Shown here: positions 1-8,230 of the stretch, in pieces
Layout: every line of letters begins with the position of its first letter
Numbering within the stretch: position 1 is the first letter of the stretch
Assembly: GCA_964579735.1 (NCBI GenBank)
Contig: CAZOHH010000052.1
Coordinates: 1 to 15,940 of the forward strand
Reading direction: 5' to 3'
From: CAILLO01 sp964579735
GTDB taxonomy: Bacteria; Bacillota; Clostridia; Saccharofermentanales; UBA5734
DNA: 15,940 nucleotides
The notes under the pieces: model-generated
What the model was told of the DNA's origin: nothing
What the model saw: the letters and a program-made list of their open reading frames with translations, nothing else
Databases searched by the model: none
Made by a program: the position numbers and the translations under genes

Positions 1-69
1 GAAACTCGGGTTATAACAGGGTTGCGATTCGAAGAATACGTCTGGGTATCGCCTGCAGGAGGCGCCTTC

Positions 70-98
70 TTGACAACGCTCCATGCGGCAAGTAGGAT
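70..98 (+). promoter_or_regulatory. Candidate sigma-70-type promoter for the GH2 gene
   Basis: A perfect TTGACA (70-75) is followed after exactly 17 bases by TAGGAT (93-98), which matches the TATAAT consensus at 4 of 6 positions. The implied start, near 105, would leave a leader of about 80 bases before the GH2 start at 185. This is seen in sequence; promoter activity is inferred. Confidence 0.5.
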
Positions 99-167
99 GA
101 CGTCGGGATGCCTGAACCGTCTTCTTTCAAACTTCACAGGAATAATCGAAGAGGATTTATTCATCGT

Positions 168-184
168 CTGCAGGAGGAAAACGC
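168..184 (+). promoter_or_regulatory. Ribosome binding site of the GH2 gene
   Basis: AGGAGG at 172-177 lies 7 bases before ATG 185. This near-consensus site fixes the start of the GH2 gene. Confidence 0.85.
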
Positions 185-2530
185 ATGCAGCGTATTGGTC
201 TATTTCGCGATTGGCGGTTCAGATATGGCCCCGGTGTCCAAGGCGTACAGGAGAGCAAGGAATGGACGACCGTGGACCTTCCCCATGATGCAAGCATCCG
301 CCTCGATCGGAACGCATCAGCCGTAGGAGGGTATGGGACCGGATACTTCCCAGGATGCAATTGCTTCTATGAAAGGGACATCGAGATTCCTTCCGGGTGG
401 TTGGACGGGAACGTCACGCTGGAATTCGAGGGCGTCTACATGAATGCAGTGGTGACGGTCAACCAGAATCTGGTTGCACGGCACCCTTATGGATACACCA
501 CGTTCCGTTGCGACATCACCCCCTGGCTGAAGGAAGGCCGGAATTCACTACACGTGGAGGTATACAACGGCGGTCTCGCCAATACTCGCTGGTACAGCGG
601 TACGGGGATCTACAGGCCGGTCTACCTCCTAGTGGGTGAGAAGGTCCGGGTGCACCCTTGGGACATAGCCGTTTCCACGTCGGAAGTCCAGTCTGACCTT
701 TCTATGGCGCGGATCCGGACGACTGTCTGCAACGATGGAACCGCAACAGCTTCCGTCCAACTCCGCACCGCCATCCACGCGGACGGCGCCGTGATCGGCG
801 TCTCGGAGACTCACACGGATATCCCGGCGCAGAGTTCGATTGACCTCGCGCAGGAGATCCTCGTCCGGGACGCCCGCGTCTGGAGTCTCGACAATCCGTT
901 CCTGCACGTTCTCCGCACGGAGGTCCTGATGGCTGAAACAACGGTGGACGCGACAGAGACGCGCTTCGGCTTCCGGACCCTGGCCTTCGATGCAATGGAC
1001 GGCTTTCGGCTCAACCGCGAATCCATGAAATTGAAGGGCGGATGCGTGCACCACGATTGCGGGATTGTCGGTTCCGCCGCCTATGCGAGAGCGGAAGAGC
1101 GAAAGGTCGAACTTCTGAAGGCCAGCGGGTTCAACGCCGTTCGAACGGCCCACAATCCACCATCCGTAGCTTTTCTGGATGCGTGCGACCGCCTTGGGAT
1201 GTTGGTGATCGACGAAGCGTTCGATTGTTTCCGCATTGGAAAGAACCCTGGAGACTACTCCATGTATTTCGAGGAATGGTGGCAGCGGGATCTTGAGTCG
1301 ATGGTGCTTCGGGACCGCAATCACCCCTGCATTGTGATGTGGTCGACCGGAAACGAGATCGTCGAGCGCGACGGCAAGTCCCATGGCGCGGAATGGTCCC
1401 GACGGCTAGCCGACCATGTGCGGAGTTTGGATTCTACTCGGCCGGTCATGAACGCCATCAACGATTTCTGGCTCGCCGTCCCCGAGGGGATGACGGCGGA
1501 GGAGTCCATGGACCATTGGGAACGCGAGACGACGGAATTCGCGGCGCCGCTGGACATCGTCGGCTACAACTATCTTCTGCACCGCTACGAGCGCGACGCG
1601 AAGCGCTATCCAGGCCGCGTAATCTGCGGAACGGAGACTTTCCCGCTCGAGGCGTTCGACTATTGGCAAGCGACCGAGAGTCTGCCGCATGTCATAGGGG
1701 ATTTCGTCTGGACCAGCATGGACTACCTTGGAGAGTCTGGTATCGGACACGTAAAATACGAATCCGATCCCGGGGGGCTGATGCCCTATCCCTGGCTGCT
1801 GGCGAACTGCGGGGACATCGATCCGTGTGGACGGAAACGCCCGCAGTCATATTATCGCGACTGTCTCTGGGGTCGTGCCGAGGCTCCCTATATTGCGGTG
1901 CATGCACCCGAGAACCATGGGAGGTCCTTCCGTATGAGCGCGTGGGACTGGTACGACGTATCCGCTTCGTGGAACTGGAAGGGCTGGGAGGGGAGAACGT
2001 GCACGGTCGACGTATACAGCAGGGACGACGAGGTCATACTGATGCTGGATGGCGAAATCCTCGGCAAGGCGGAGGCAGGAAAGAAGAACCGCTATATCGC
2101 GACGTTCGAGACGCTGTATCGACCGGGAGTGCTCGAAGCCATAGGCGTTAGCCATGGACAGGAACAGGGTCGTTCTCGGCTCGAGACTTCTGGAGCCCCT
2201 TCTACCATCCGACTGATGGCGGATCGGAGTCTCCTCACGGGAGGCTTCGGAGACCTATCGTACATCGATGTGGAGATTATCGATGACAAGGGCAGGGTCG
2301 TCACGGATGGGGCAAACCTGCTTCGCTTCGACGTGAAAGGTCCAGGTGGGATCCTTGCGGTCGGAAACGGGAATCCGGTTTCCGTTGAATCCTACGTGGG
2401 TTGTGTCCGTTCCGCCTGGCGCGGAGTCGCGACGGTCGTCATCCGAGCCGACGGAAACCCGGGCGCAATAATCCTCTCGGTGGAATCCGACGGTCTGGAA
2501 CCGACTGAAATCGAGATTCAGGTCCTATGA
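185..2530 (+). CDS. Glycoside hydrolase family 2 protein (beta-galactosidase/beta-mannosidase-like)
   Basis: A retaining exo-glycosidase of 781 aa, predicted to release a beta-linked terminal sugar from an oligosaccharide. The family order is visible: an N-terminal jelly-roll sugar-binding domain (about 1-185, with the RWYSGTGIYRPV signature), an Ig-like domain (about 190-290), a TIM barrel (about 295-590, including a VRTAHNPP motif), then DUF4982-like and Ig-like C-terminal domains. The acid/base is Glu391 in TGNEIVER and the nucleophile is Glu484 in CGTETFP. There is no signal peptide, so it should act in the cytoplasm. ATG 185 is chosen for its AGGAGG site 7 bases upstream. The length suits the DUF4982-bearing GH2 group. 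It is followed 76 bases later by an alpha-mannosidase. The family is secure; galactosidase, mannosidase or glucuronidase specificity cannot be read from the sequence. Confidence 0.9.
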   Translation: MQRIGLFRDWRFRYGPGVQGVQESKEWTTVDLPHDASIRLDRNASAVGGYGTGYFPGCNCFYERDIEIPSGWLDGNVTLEFEGVYMNAVVTVNQNLVARHPYGYTTFRCDITPWLKEGRNSLHVEVYNGGLANTRWYSGTGIYRPVYLLVGEKVRVHPWDIAVSTSEVQSDLSMARIRTTVCNDGTATASVQLRTAIHADGAVIGVSETHTDIPAQSSIDLAQEILVRDARVWSLDNPFLHVLRTEVLMAETTVDATETRFGFRTLAFDAMDGFRLNRESMKLKGGCVHHDCGIVGSAAYARAEERKVELLKASGFNAVRTAHNPPSVAFLDACDRLGMLVIDEAFDCFRIGKNPGDYSMYFEEWWQRDLESMVLRDRNHPCIVMWSTGNEIVERDGKSHGAEWSRRLADHVRSLDSTRPVMNAINDFWLAVPEGMTAEESMDHWERETTEFAAPLDIVGYNYLLHRYERDAKRYPGRVICGTETFPLEAFDYWQATESLPHVIGDFVWTSMDYLGESGIGHVKYESDPGGLMPYPWLLANCGDIDPCGRKRPQSYYRDCLWGRAEAPYIAVHAPENHGRSFRMSAWDWYDVSASWNWKGWEGRTCTVDVYSRDDEVILMLDGEILGKAEAGKKNRYIATFETLYRPGVLEAIGVSHGQEQGRSRLETSGAPSTIRLMADRSLLTGGFGDLSYIDVEIIDDKGRVVTDGANLLRFDVKGPGGILAVGNGNPVSVESYVGCVRSAWRGVATVVIRADGNPGAIILSVESDGLEPTEIEIQVL

Positions 2531-2539
2531 GCACGATAA

Positions 2540-2574
2540 CCCGGCATGCGCGCCGATTGCATACGGACGCCGGG
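2540..2574 (+). promoter_or_regulatory. Intercistronic inverted repeat between the GH2 and GH38 genes
   Basis: CCCGGC (2540-2545) pairs with GCCGGG (2569-2574), and nested inside ATGC (2546-2549) can pair with GCAT (2559-2562). No T-tract follows, so it is not an intrinsic terminator. It may be an RNA-processing or stability hairpin, or chance in GC-rich DNA. Confidence 0.3.
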
Positions 2575-2606
2575 GAACCAGAGCGTCGAAAGGGAATGGA
2601 CGAACG

Positions 2607-5195
2607 ATGATTGGATATGTCGGAAGGATTGCGGACTTGAAGCCGTCCTGCACAGGATACTGGGGCGAGCGGGCGCTGGCGCAGGCCGATTATACGGCGC
2701 GGCTGTCGGAGACGGAACATGGACGGTTCGATGCGGTCGTATCTGCGGCACTGGACGTACTGGAGCGTGCGCTCGAAGCAGAGGGGGCCGTGGGACGGAC
2801 CGCCTGTCTCGAGATGGAACGCACGCTTTTGCCGGCCGCCGGCGAGGCCAAGGCGCTGGAGATGCTGTGCGCGGCGCATGCGCACATCGACATGAACTGG
2901 ATGTGGGGGTACGCCGAGACCGTCGCGTTGACGCTCGACACTTTCCGCACGATGCTGAACCTGATGGACGAGTACCCGGAGTTCACGTTCTCGCAGTCGC
3001 AGGCTTCCGTGTACCGGATCGTCGAGGAGCACGACCCCGGCATGCTGGCGGAGATCCGCCGGCGCGTACAGGAGGGGCGCTGGGAGGTCACGGCGTCGAC
3101 CTGGGTCGAGACGGACAAGAACATGCCGTCGGGCGAGAGCCTCGCGCGGCACATCCTGTACACGAAGCGCTACCTCGGCGGGCTGTTCGGCCTCGCGCCG
3201 GAGTCGCTGGACCTCGACTTCGAGCCCGATACCTTCGGGCACAACGCGAACGTGCCGGAAATCCTGGCGAAGGGCGGCGTGAGGCACTACTACCACTGCC
3301 GCGGCTACGAGGGGCACCACCTGTACCGTTGGCGCTCGGCGTCGGGGGCGGAGGCCGTGGTGTATCGGGAGCCGCTGTGGTACAACGCGACGATCGACGC
3401 GGGAATCGCGGCGCACGTGCCGGCGTTCTGCGCGAAACATGGGATGAGCACGGTGCTGAAAGTCTACGGCGTGGGAGACCACGGTGGCGGGCCGACGCGG
3501 CGGGACATCGAGCGGCTTCAGGACATGGCGGCGTGGCCGGTGTTCCCGACGATCAAGTTCGGCACGTTCACCGCGTATTTCCGCAAGGTCGACGAGATCG
3601 CGGCGACGCTGCCGATCGTAGACCACGAGCTGAATTTCATCTTCACGGGATGCTACACGACGCAGACGCGCATCAAAGCCGCAAACCGGATCGGCGAGGC
3701 GCGAATGGACGACGCGGAGCGGTTCGCAGCGGCCGCGGCGGTCTCAGCGGGCGTGCCGTACCCGCGCGCGGCGTACGAGGAGGCCTGGCGGAAGATCCTG
3801 TTCAACCATTTCCACGACATCCTGCCGGGGTCCGGCACCATCGAGACGCGCGAGTACGCGATGGGTCAATTCCAGGAGGTCGTCGCTGTGGCGGACCAAG
3901 GGACGGTGAAGGCACTGCGCGGCATCGACGCGAAGGTGGATACGGAAAGCCTGCCTGCCGTGAAGACGGCATGTGCGGAACTGAAGACGGCGCTGCGCGA
4001 GGCGTTCTCCGAAGGTGCGGGCGTCGGCTACGCCGTGGGGGACTATGTCGTGCCTCAGCCGGAGCGCGGCCGCGGACGCGTACGCATTCTGCACTTCCAT
4101 AACCCTTCCACGCATTCCCGCAGCGAGGTCGTCCACTTCACGGTATGGGATTGGCCAGGCGACCCGGCCAGGATCGAGATTCTGGATGCCGGTGGGACCC
4201 AGTTGCCTTTCCGACTGGAGCCATCGACCTCATTCAAGTTCTTCGGGAAGGGTGAATACTGGGGGCACCACTACCTCCGGATCCTTGCGAGGATCTCCGT
4301 TCCGGCCATCGGACACGCGACGGCCGTTCTCCGCGAAAAAGCGGATATGGGGTTCGTCCAGCCGCACGACGAGCCGAGGGTGGAACGCCCGGACGTCTTC
4401 GTGCTGGAGAACGCGTTAGTCCGGGCCGAATTCGACCCAGCGACAGCAGCGCTTCGGTCACTGCGGGACATGCGCACGGGTAGGGAGCTGGTGGCGGTGG
4501 GTCGCCATGCGGGCTTCCGCCTGATCGACGAGGACGGCTCCAAGGGTATGACGGCCTGGGTGGTCGGGAGATACATGAACGTGGTGCCGCTGGTGGACGA
4601 CGTGTGCCTGACACCTGTGCGGGGAGGCCCAGACGCGCTGCGCAGTGCCTTCTCGTACACTGTGCCGTTCCGCGGCTCCAAGCTGACGGTCGAGGTCTCC
4701 CTTTCAAAGGATTCGGACCGGATCGAATACGCAGTGATATGCGACTACCGCGAGACCGCAGTCGTCGGTCAATCGGTACCGCAGCTGAACTTCACGCTGC
4801 CGGTCGCATACGAATGCATGTTTTATCGCTACGACATCCCGTTCGGAACGGTCGACCGCGAGCCGCTCGACATGGACGTGCCCGCGAGCTCCTTCGGCAT
4901 GGCTCTGCCCGAGGAATCCGGTATTCCGGCTCTGGCCATCATCGCGGCGACGAAGTACGGTTTCCGCGGAACCGACGACTCGGTCTCCCTGACGCTGATC
5001 CGCTCCTCGTTCGACCCTGACCCGACCCCTGAGTTCGGAGAGCATCGCTTCCGATTTGCCATACGAGTCACAACCGAGCCCGAGGACCGCCGCGAGGCCT
5101 TGGCCGCGGCATTCGATTTCTCCCACCCGCTCATCTATCAGTCCGGCACGGTCCATTCAGGCGTCTTGCCCGCCGAAGGCTCATTCCTCTCGCTG
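2607..5195 (+). CDS. Glycoside hydrolase family 38 alpha-mannosidase, 3' end missing in assembly gap
   Basis: A zinc-dependent retaining alpha-mannosidase; 863 codons are present before the Ns. The catalytic domain opens with AHIDMNWMW (zinc ligands His93 and Asp95). The nucleophile and zinc ligand is Asp208 in EPDTFGHN, Gly-Asp291-His-Gly-Gly-Gly lies further on, and the last zinc ligand is His403 in HFHDILPGSG. A three-helix linker region and C-terminal beta domains follow. There is no signal peptide, so it is cytoplasmic. ATG 2607 has only a weak AGGGA (2591-2595) about 12 bases upstream; an in-frame TTG at 2637 behind GGAAGG is an alternative. Bacterial members often run 850-1050 aa, so probably only the C-terminus is lost. 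An apparent continuation across the Ns to 5339 is not trustworthy. GC is unusually high over about 2640-4080. The family is certain; the linkage cleaved is not. Confidence 0.9.
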
Positions 5196-5295
5196 NNNNN
5201 NNNNNNNNNNNNNNNNNNNNNNNNNNNNNNNNNNNNNNNNNNNNNNNNNNNNNNNNNNNNNNNNNNNNNNNNNNNNNNNNNNNNNNNNNNNNNNN
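5196..5295. other. Assembly gap of exactly 100 Ns
   Basis: One hundred consecutive Ns, the conventional placeholder for a gap of unknown size. It removes the 3' end of the first mannosidase gene and could hide other genes. Adjacency of the flanking contigs rests on scaffolding only. Confidence 0.99.
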
Positions 5296-5523
5296 GGAAT
5301 GCCGGACAGAATACGGTCCACCTTTTCGTCATACTTTGATATGATGAATCTATAAGAAATCCGTCCAAATTACCTCGAGAATGATGGCACTTGCAAGGTG
5401 ATCGGTATCGACGGACCGTTGCATGCGAACTTCCATCTATATCTCATGCCGGAAAGTACATGATATTGTTCATATATTATAGGCTACAGATGGGTATGGT
5501 CCTTCCGAAGGCGCGGAGAGGAA
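5296..5523. other. AT-rich non-coding leader before the second GH38 gene
   Basis: Visibly less GC-rich than the genes. Only short open stretches enter from the gap: on the + strand stops come within about 60 bases in all three frames, and on the minus strand no good start with a ribosome binding site is seen. An AT-rich block at 5471-5480 could supply a -10 box (TATTAT at 5475-5480) for the downstream gene, but no good -35 lies at the right distance. Read as the upstream regulatory region of the second mannosidase gene, or the remains of a gene end lost in the gap. Confidence 0.45.
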
Positions 5524-8049
5524 GTGGACTTGGTGCAGACGCCCCCTCGAATCCATATGATTGGAAATGCACATATCGACCCTGCATGGCTATGGAAATG
5601 GCAGGATGGATTCGCCGAAATCAAAGCCACCTTCCGTTCCGCGCTGGACCGGATCGAGGAGTTCCCGGATTTCGTGTTCACCTGCTCCGGGTCGGCATAC
5701 TATCGATGGGTCGAGGAAAACGCCCCGGAGATGTTCGCGGAGATCCGAAGTCGTGTTCATGAAGGTCGCTGGGTCCTTGTGGGAGGCTGGTGGTTGCAGC
5801 CCGATTGTAATCTGCCATCAGGGGAGTCCTTCGCCCGACATTCTCTCTATGGACAGGGTTATCTTCTCGAAAAATTCGGATGCACGGCGCGGGTCGGCTA
5901 CAATGTCGACTCGTTCGGGCACAATGGCATGATTCCACAGCTGATGGTCCTGAGCGGAATGGACTCCTATGTCTTCATGAGACCCTTCCAGTCCGAGAAG
6001 GAGCTTCCCTCGAATCTCTTCTGGTGGGAAGGGATAGACGGATCCCGCGTCCTTACGTTCCGGATTCCACCGGTCTACAGTACGGAATGGAACGTCTCCA
6101 TCGTCGATAAGATGGAGTCGATCAAGGATCTGGCCCTCGTAGAAGGGGTCGACCAGATGTGCTTCTACGGCGTCGGAAACCACGGTGGAGGCCCGACCGT
6201 CCGAAATGTCGAGGAGATTGCCAAATGGTCCGCCCAGTCGGACGGGGCGAGCTTTTTCTACAGTTCACCGGACCGGTATTTCGCATCTGTTTCATCATGC
6301 TCGGCAGAAATCCCTGTCTTGCGTGGAGATCTCCAGCACCACGCGGTAGGCTGCTACTCCGCACATTCGGAAATGAAGGCCTTCAATAGGCGGGCTGAAC
6401 ACCGCCTGCTGGCCTGCGAGAGATTCGCCGCCCTCGCCTTCGGAGCCTGCGCTCTGACATATCCCGCAGAAAGAATACGCGAAGCCTGGGAGAGCGTCCT
6501 GTTCAACCAGTTTCACGACATACTCGGAGGCTGCAGCATCCGCGAGGTCTGCGAGGACGCACGCGATGCATATGGACATGCGCTCCACGTATCCGCGCAG
6601 GTCCTGAATTCCTCCCTCCAGAAGATTTCCTGGTCCGTCGACACCCTCAAGGCTGGAGTCTCTGGAATCGGAAAGGACAAACACTGGCGATTCTGGGAGC
6701 AAGGGGATCTGGGAACCCCCATCGTGGTTTTCAACCCACACCCCTGGGAAGCCACGGTTCCGGTGGAATTCCCACATCGTCTCGCGGGCCTCGAGGACGA
6801 CCTCGGCAACCCGCTCGCGATACAGCACGTCAGGGCTTCCAGAACGAATATAGACGAGAAGTACGACACTCTGGCCATGGTCCGACTGCCCGCAATGGGA
6901 TATCGTCTCCATTGGGCCTTTCTCGACAGGAAACATGACCTCCCAACGAATTTCGGTCCCGGCCTGGTCGTTTCGGAGAACCTGCTGGAGAACGAATACG
7001 TGAGCGTCCGCATCGATCGCATCACCGGTTCGGTCCTCGGCTTCCTGGACAAGAAACGTGGCGTCGAGATGCTGGACGCGTCCGGTTCGGAGACTCTCCT
7101 CATCGATGAGGAACATGCCGACACATGGGCTCACGAGGAATATGAATTCAGGAAGGAAGCTGGATGTTTCGGGAGCGCGCGCGTCCAGGTCCTGGAAACA
7201 GGGCCGCTGAGGGCAAGGGTGCGTACGACCTCCTTTCATGGCGCGTCAACCTTACAGCAGGACTTCATCCTATACCACGATCGCCCCGAATTGCTGGTGA
7301 AGGCGAAGCTGGACCTGCGTGAGCGTCATCGGATGGTGAAGCTGTCGATCAAGGTGGGGGTTTTGGACCCCGTCGCCACGTACGAGGTTCCGTACGGACA
7401 CCTCGTCAGGCCGGTTGACGGCAGGGAAGAGCCCGCGCAGCAGTGGGTCGACGTGAGCGGCATCTCGATGTCGGACGGTCTTCCCCTCGGGCTCGGTCTT
7501 CTGAATGACGGAAAATACTCCTTCGACGTCAAGGAGAATGACCTGCGCATGACCGTGGCCCGGTCGGCGATGTTCGCCGAGCACAGAGGCCAGAGGGACG
7601 AGTGGAACGAGTTCATGGACCAGGGGATCCAGTATTTCTCCTACGCGCTCGTCCCGCATTCCGGAGATTGGCGGAACGCCCGCATGGTGCAGAAGGCGCT
7701 TGAGTTGAACCTGTCTCCCGAAATCGTCGTGGAGACCTACCACGCCGGGTTCCTCCCTCCCAGTCTGCAGGGGATGGTCGTCTCGTCTCCGGCTGTGGTG
7801 GCGACCGTTTTCAAGCGCTCGGAAGACGGCGAAGGATATGTCGTCCGCGCCTATGAGACAACTGGGAGGGCGGTTTCATCCGAATTCGCAGCACCCATCC
7901 TCGGCAGGTCATGGACCGCATCCTTCCGGCCGTTGGAGATCAAGACCTTCCTGATTCCCGACGACACTGCAGAAGACGTCGAGGAGATTCCCATCATCGA
8001 ACGACCGCCCGCTCCGCCGGTTCCGGAGGCGTCTGGAAACGGCAGTTGA
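5524..8049 (+). CDS. Glycoside hydrolase family 38 alpha-mannosidase, second and distinct type
   Basis: A complete GH38 enzyme of up to 841 aa, close in length to E. coli MngB (877 aa). Numbered from GTG 5524, it has NAHIDPAWLW (His17, Asp19), the nucleophile Asp129 in NVDSFGHNG, GVGNHGGGPT around Asn219, and His331-Asp332 in NQFHDILGG. The core zinc and catalytic residues are present. It differs from the upstream GH38 in the substrate-pocket motif (LQPDCN versus VETDKN) and has Asn where that one has Asp before HGGG, so the two probably differ in linkage or aglycone. The start is uncertain: GGAGAGG at 5515-5521 serves GTG 5524 (close), TTG 5530 (8 bases after GAGG) or GTG 5533. The ten first residues are not part of the fold, so the choice hardly matters. 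The C-terminal tail is acidic and proline-rich. No signal peptide: cytoplasmic. Confidence 0.92.
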   Translation: MDLVQTPPRIHMIGNAHIDPAWLWKWQDGFAEIKATFRSALDRIEEFPDFVFTCSGSAYYRWVEENAPEMFAEIRSRVHEGRWVLVGGWWLQPDCNLPSGESFARHSLYGQGYLLEKFGCTARVGYNVDSFGHNGMIPQLMVLSGMDSYVFMRPFQSEKELPSNLFWWEGIDGSRVLTFRIPPVYSTEWNVSIVDKMESIKDLALVEGVDQMCFYGVGNHGGGPTVRNVEEIAKWSAQSDGASFFYSSPDRYFASVSSCSAEIPVLRGDLQHHAVGCYSAHSEMKAFNRRAEHRLLACERFAALAFGACALTYPAERIREAWESVLFNQFHDILGGCSIREVCEDARDAYGHALHVSAQVLNSSLQKISWSVDTLKAGVSGIGKDKHWRFWEQGDLGTPIVVFNPHPWEATVPVEFPHRLAGLEDDLGNPLAIQHVRASRTNIDEKYDTLAMVRLPAMGYRLHWAFLDRKHDLPTNFGPGLVVSENLLENEYVSVRIDRITGSVLGFLDKKRGVEMLDASGSETLLIDEEHADTWAHEEYEFRKEAGCFGSARVQVLETGPLRARVRTTSFHGASTLQQDFILYHDRPELLVKAKLDLRERHRMVKLSIKVGVLDPVATYEVPYGHLVRPVDGREEPAQQWVDVSGISMSDGLPLGLGLLNDGKYSFDVKENDLRMTVARSAMFAEHRGQRDEWNEFMDQGIQYFSYALVPHSGDWRNARMVQKALELNLSPEIVVETYHAGFLPPSLQGMVVSSPAVVATVFKRSEDGEGYVVRAYETTGRAVSSEFAAPILGRSWTASFRPLEIKTFLIPDDTAEDVEEIPIIERPPAPPVPEASGNGS

Positions 8050-8118
8050 GCGGTGTCGAGCCGCATCATGAGATCAGCGATTCCACTTGATCATTTCGAG
8101 GGAGAGGAGGTTTCAGAA

Positions 8119-8139
8119 GGTCAGGCATCCCAACTGACC
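8119..8139. promoter_or_regulatory. Inverted repeat overlapping the transporter promoter (operator candidate)
   Basis: GGTCAG (8119-8124) and CTGACC (8134-8139) form a perfect 6-base inverted repeat with a 9-base spacer. The right half coincides with the proposed -35 box, the place where a dimeric regulator would block or contact polymerase. No regulator gene is in the window to match it to. Confidence 0.35.
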
Positions 8140-8163
8140 ATTCTCATGCTAGATTCGTATAAA
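8134..8163 (+). promoter_or_regulatory. Candidate promoter of the transporter operon
   Basis: CTGACC (8134-8139; 4 of 6 to TTGACA), an 18-base spacer and TATAAA (8158-8163; 5 of 6 to TATAAT) lie in the 181-base space between the second mannosidase gene and the binding-protein gene. The leader would be about 60 bases. Seen in sequence; activity inferred. Confidence 0.5.
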
Positions 8164-8217
8164 TGACATATCGCCCTGAAGACCTCAAAACTCAAGGACC
8201 GAAGCAAGAAATCATTC

Positions 8218-8230
8218 AGGAGGAAAATCA
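8218..8230 (+). promoter_or_regulatory. Ribosome binding site of the binding-protein gene
   Basis: AGGAGG at 8218-8223 lies 7 bases before ATG 8231, a consensus site suited to a highly expressed protein. Confidence 0.85.

Larger units (their letters stand above)
1..184. other. Leader region upstream of the GH2 gene
   Basis: No convincing gene is seen here. Frame 2 reaches a TAA at 14-16 and frame 3 a TAG at 93-95, so the first bases could be the tail of an upstream gene, but too little is present to tell. The region holds a promoter candidate (70-98), an untranslated leader and the GH2 ribosome binding site. The 10-base string CTGCAGGAGG occurs twice, at 53-62 and 168-177; the second copy is the GH2 ribosome binding site. 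Confidence 0.5.

Noticed and set aside
2546..4102. 518-aa open frame on the + strand overlapping the first mannosidase gene
   Set aside because: Arg/Gly/Ala-rich translation without recognisable motifs; a by-product of the high GC there. The overlapping frame carries all GH38 catalytic motifs.
5296..5339. Continuation of the first mannosidase frame across the Ns to a stop near 5339
   Set aside because: The frame across a placeholder gap is arbitrary, and the 14 residues after it resemble nothing in the GH38 C-terminus.
5296..5357. Possible end of a minus-strand gene entering from the gap (frame reading KYDEKVDRILSGI)
   Set aside because: No start codon with a ribosome binding site and only about 20 codons; too short to support.
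8072..8092. GATCA/TGATC inverted repeat after the second mannosidase gene as terminator or operator
   Set aside because: Only 5 bases per arm with an 11-base spacer and no T-tract; not above chance.
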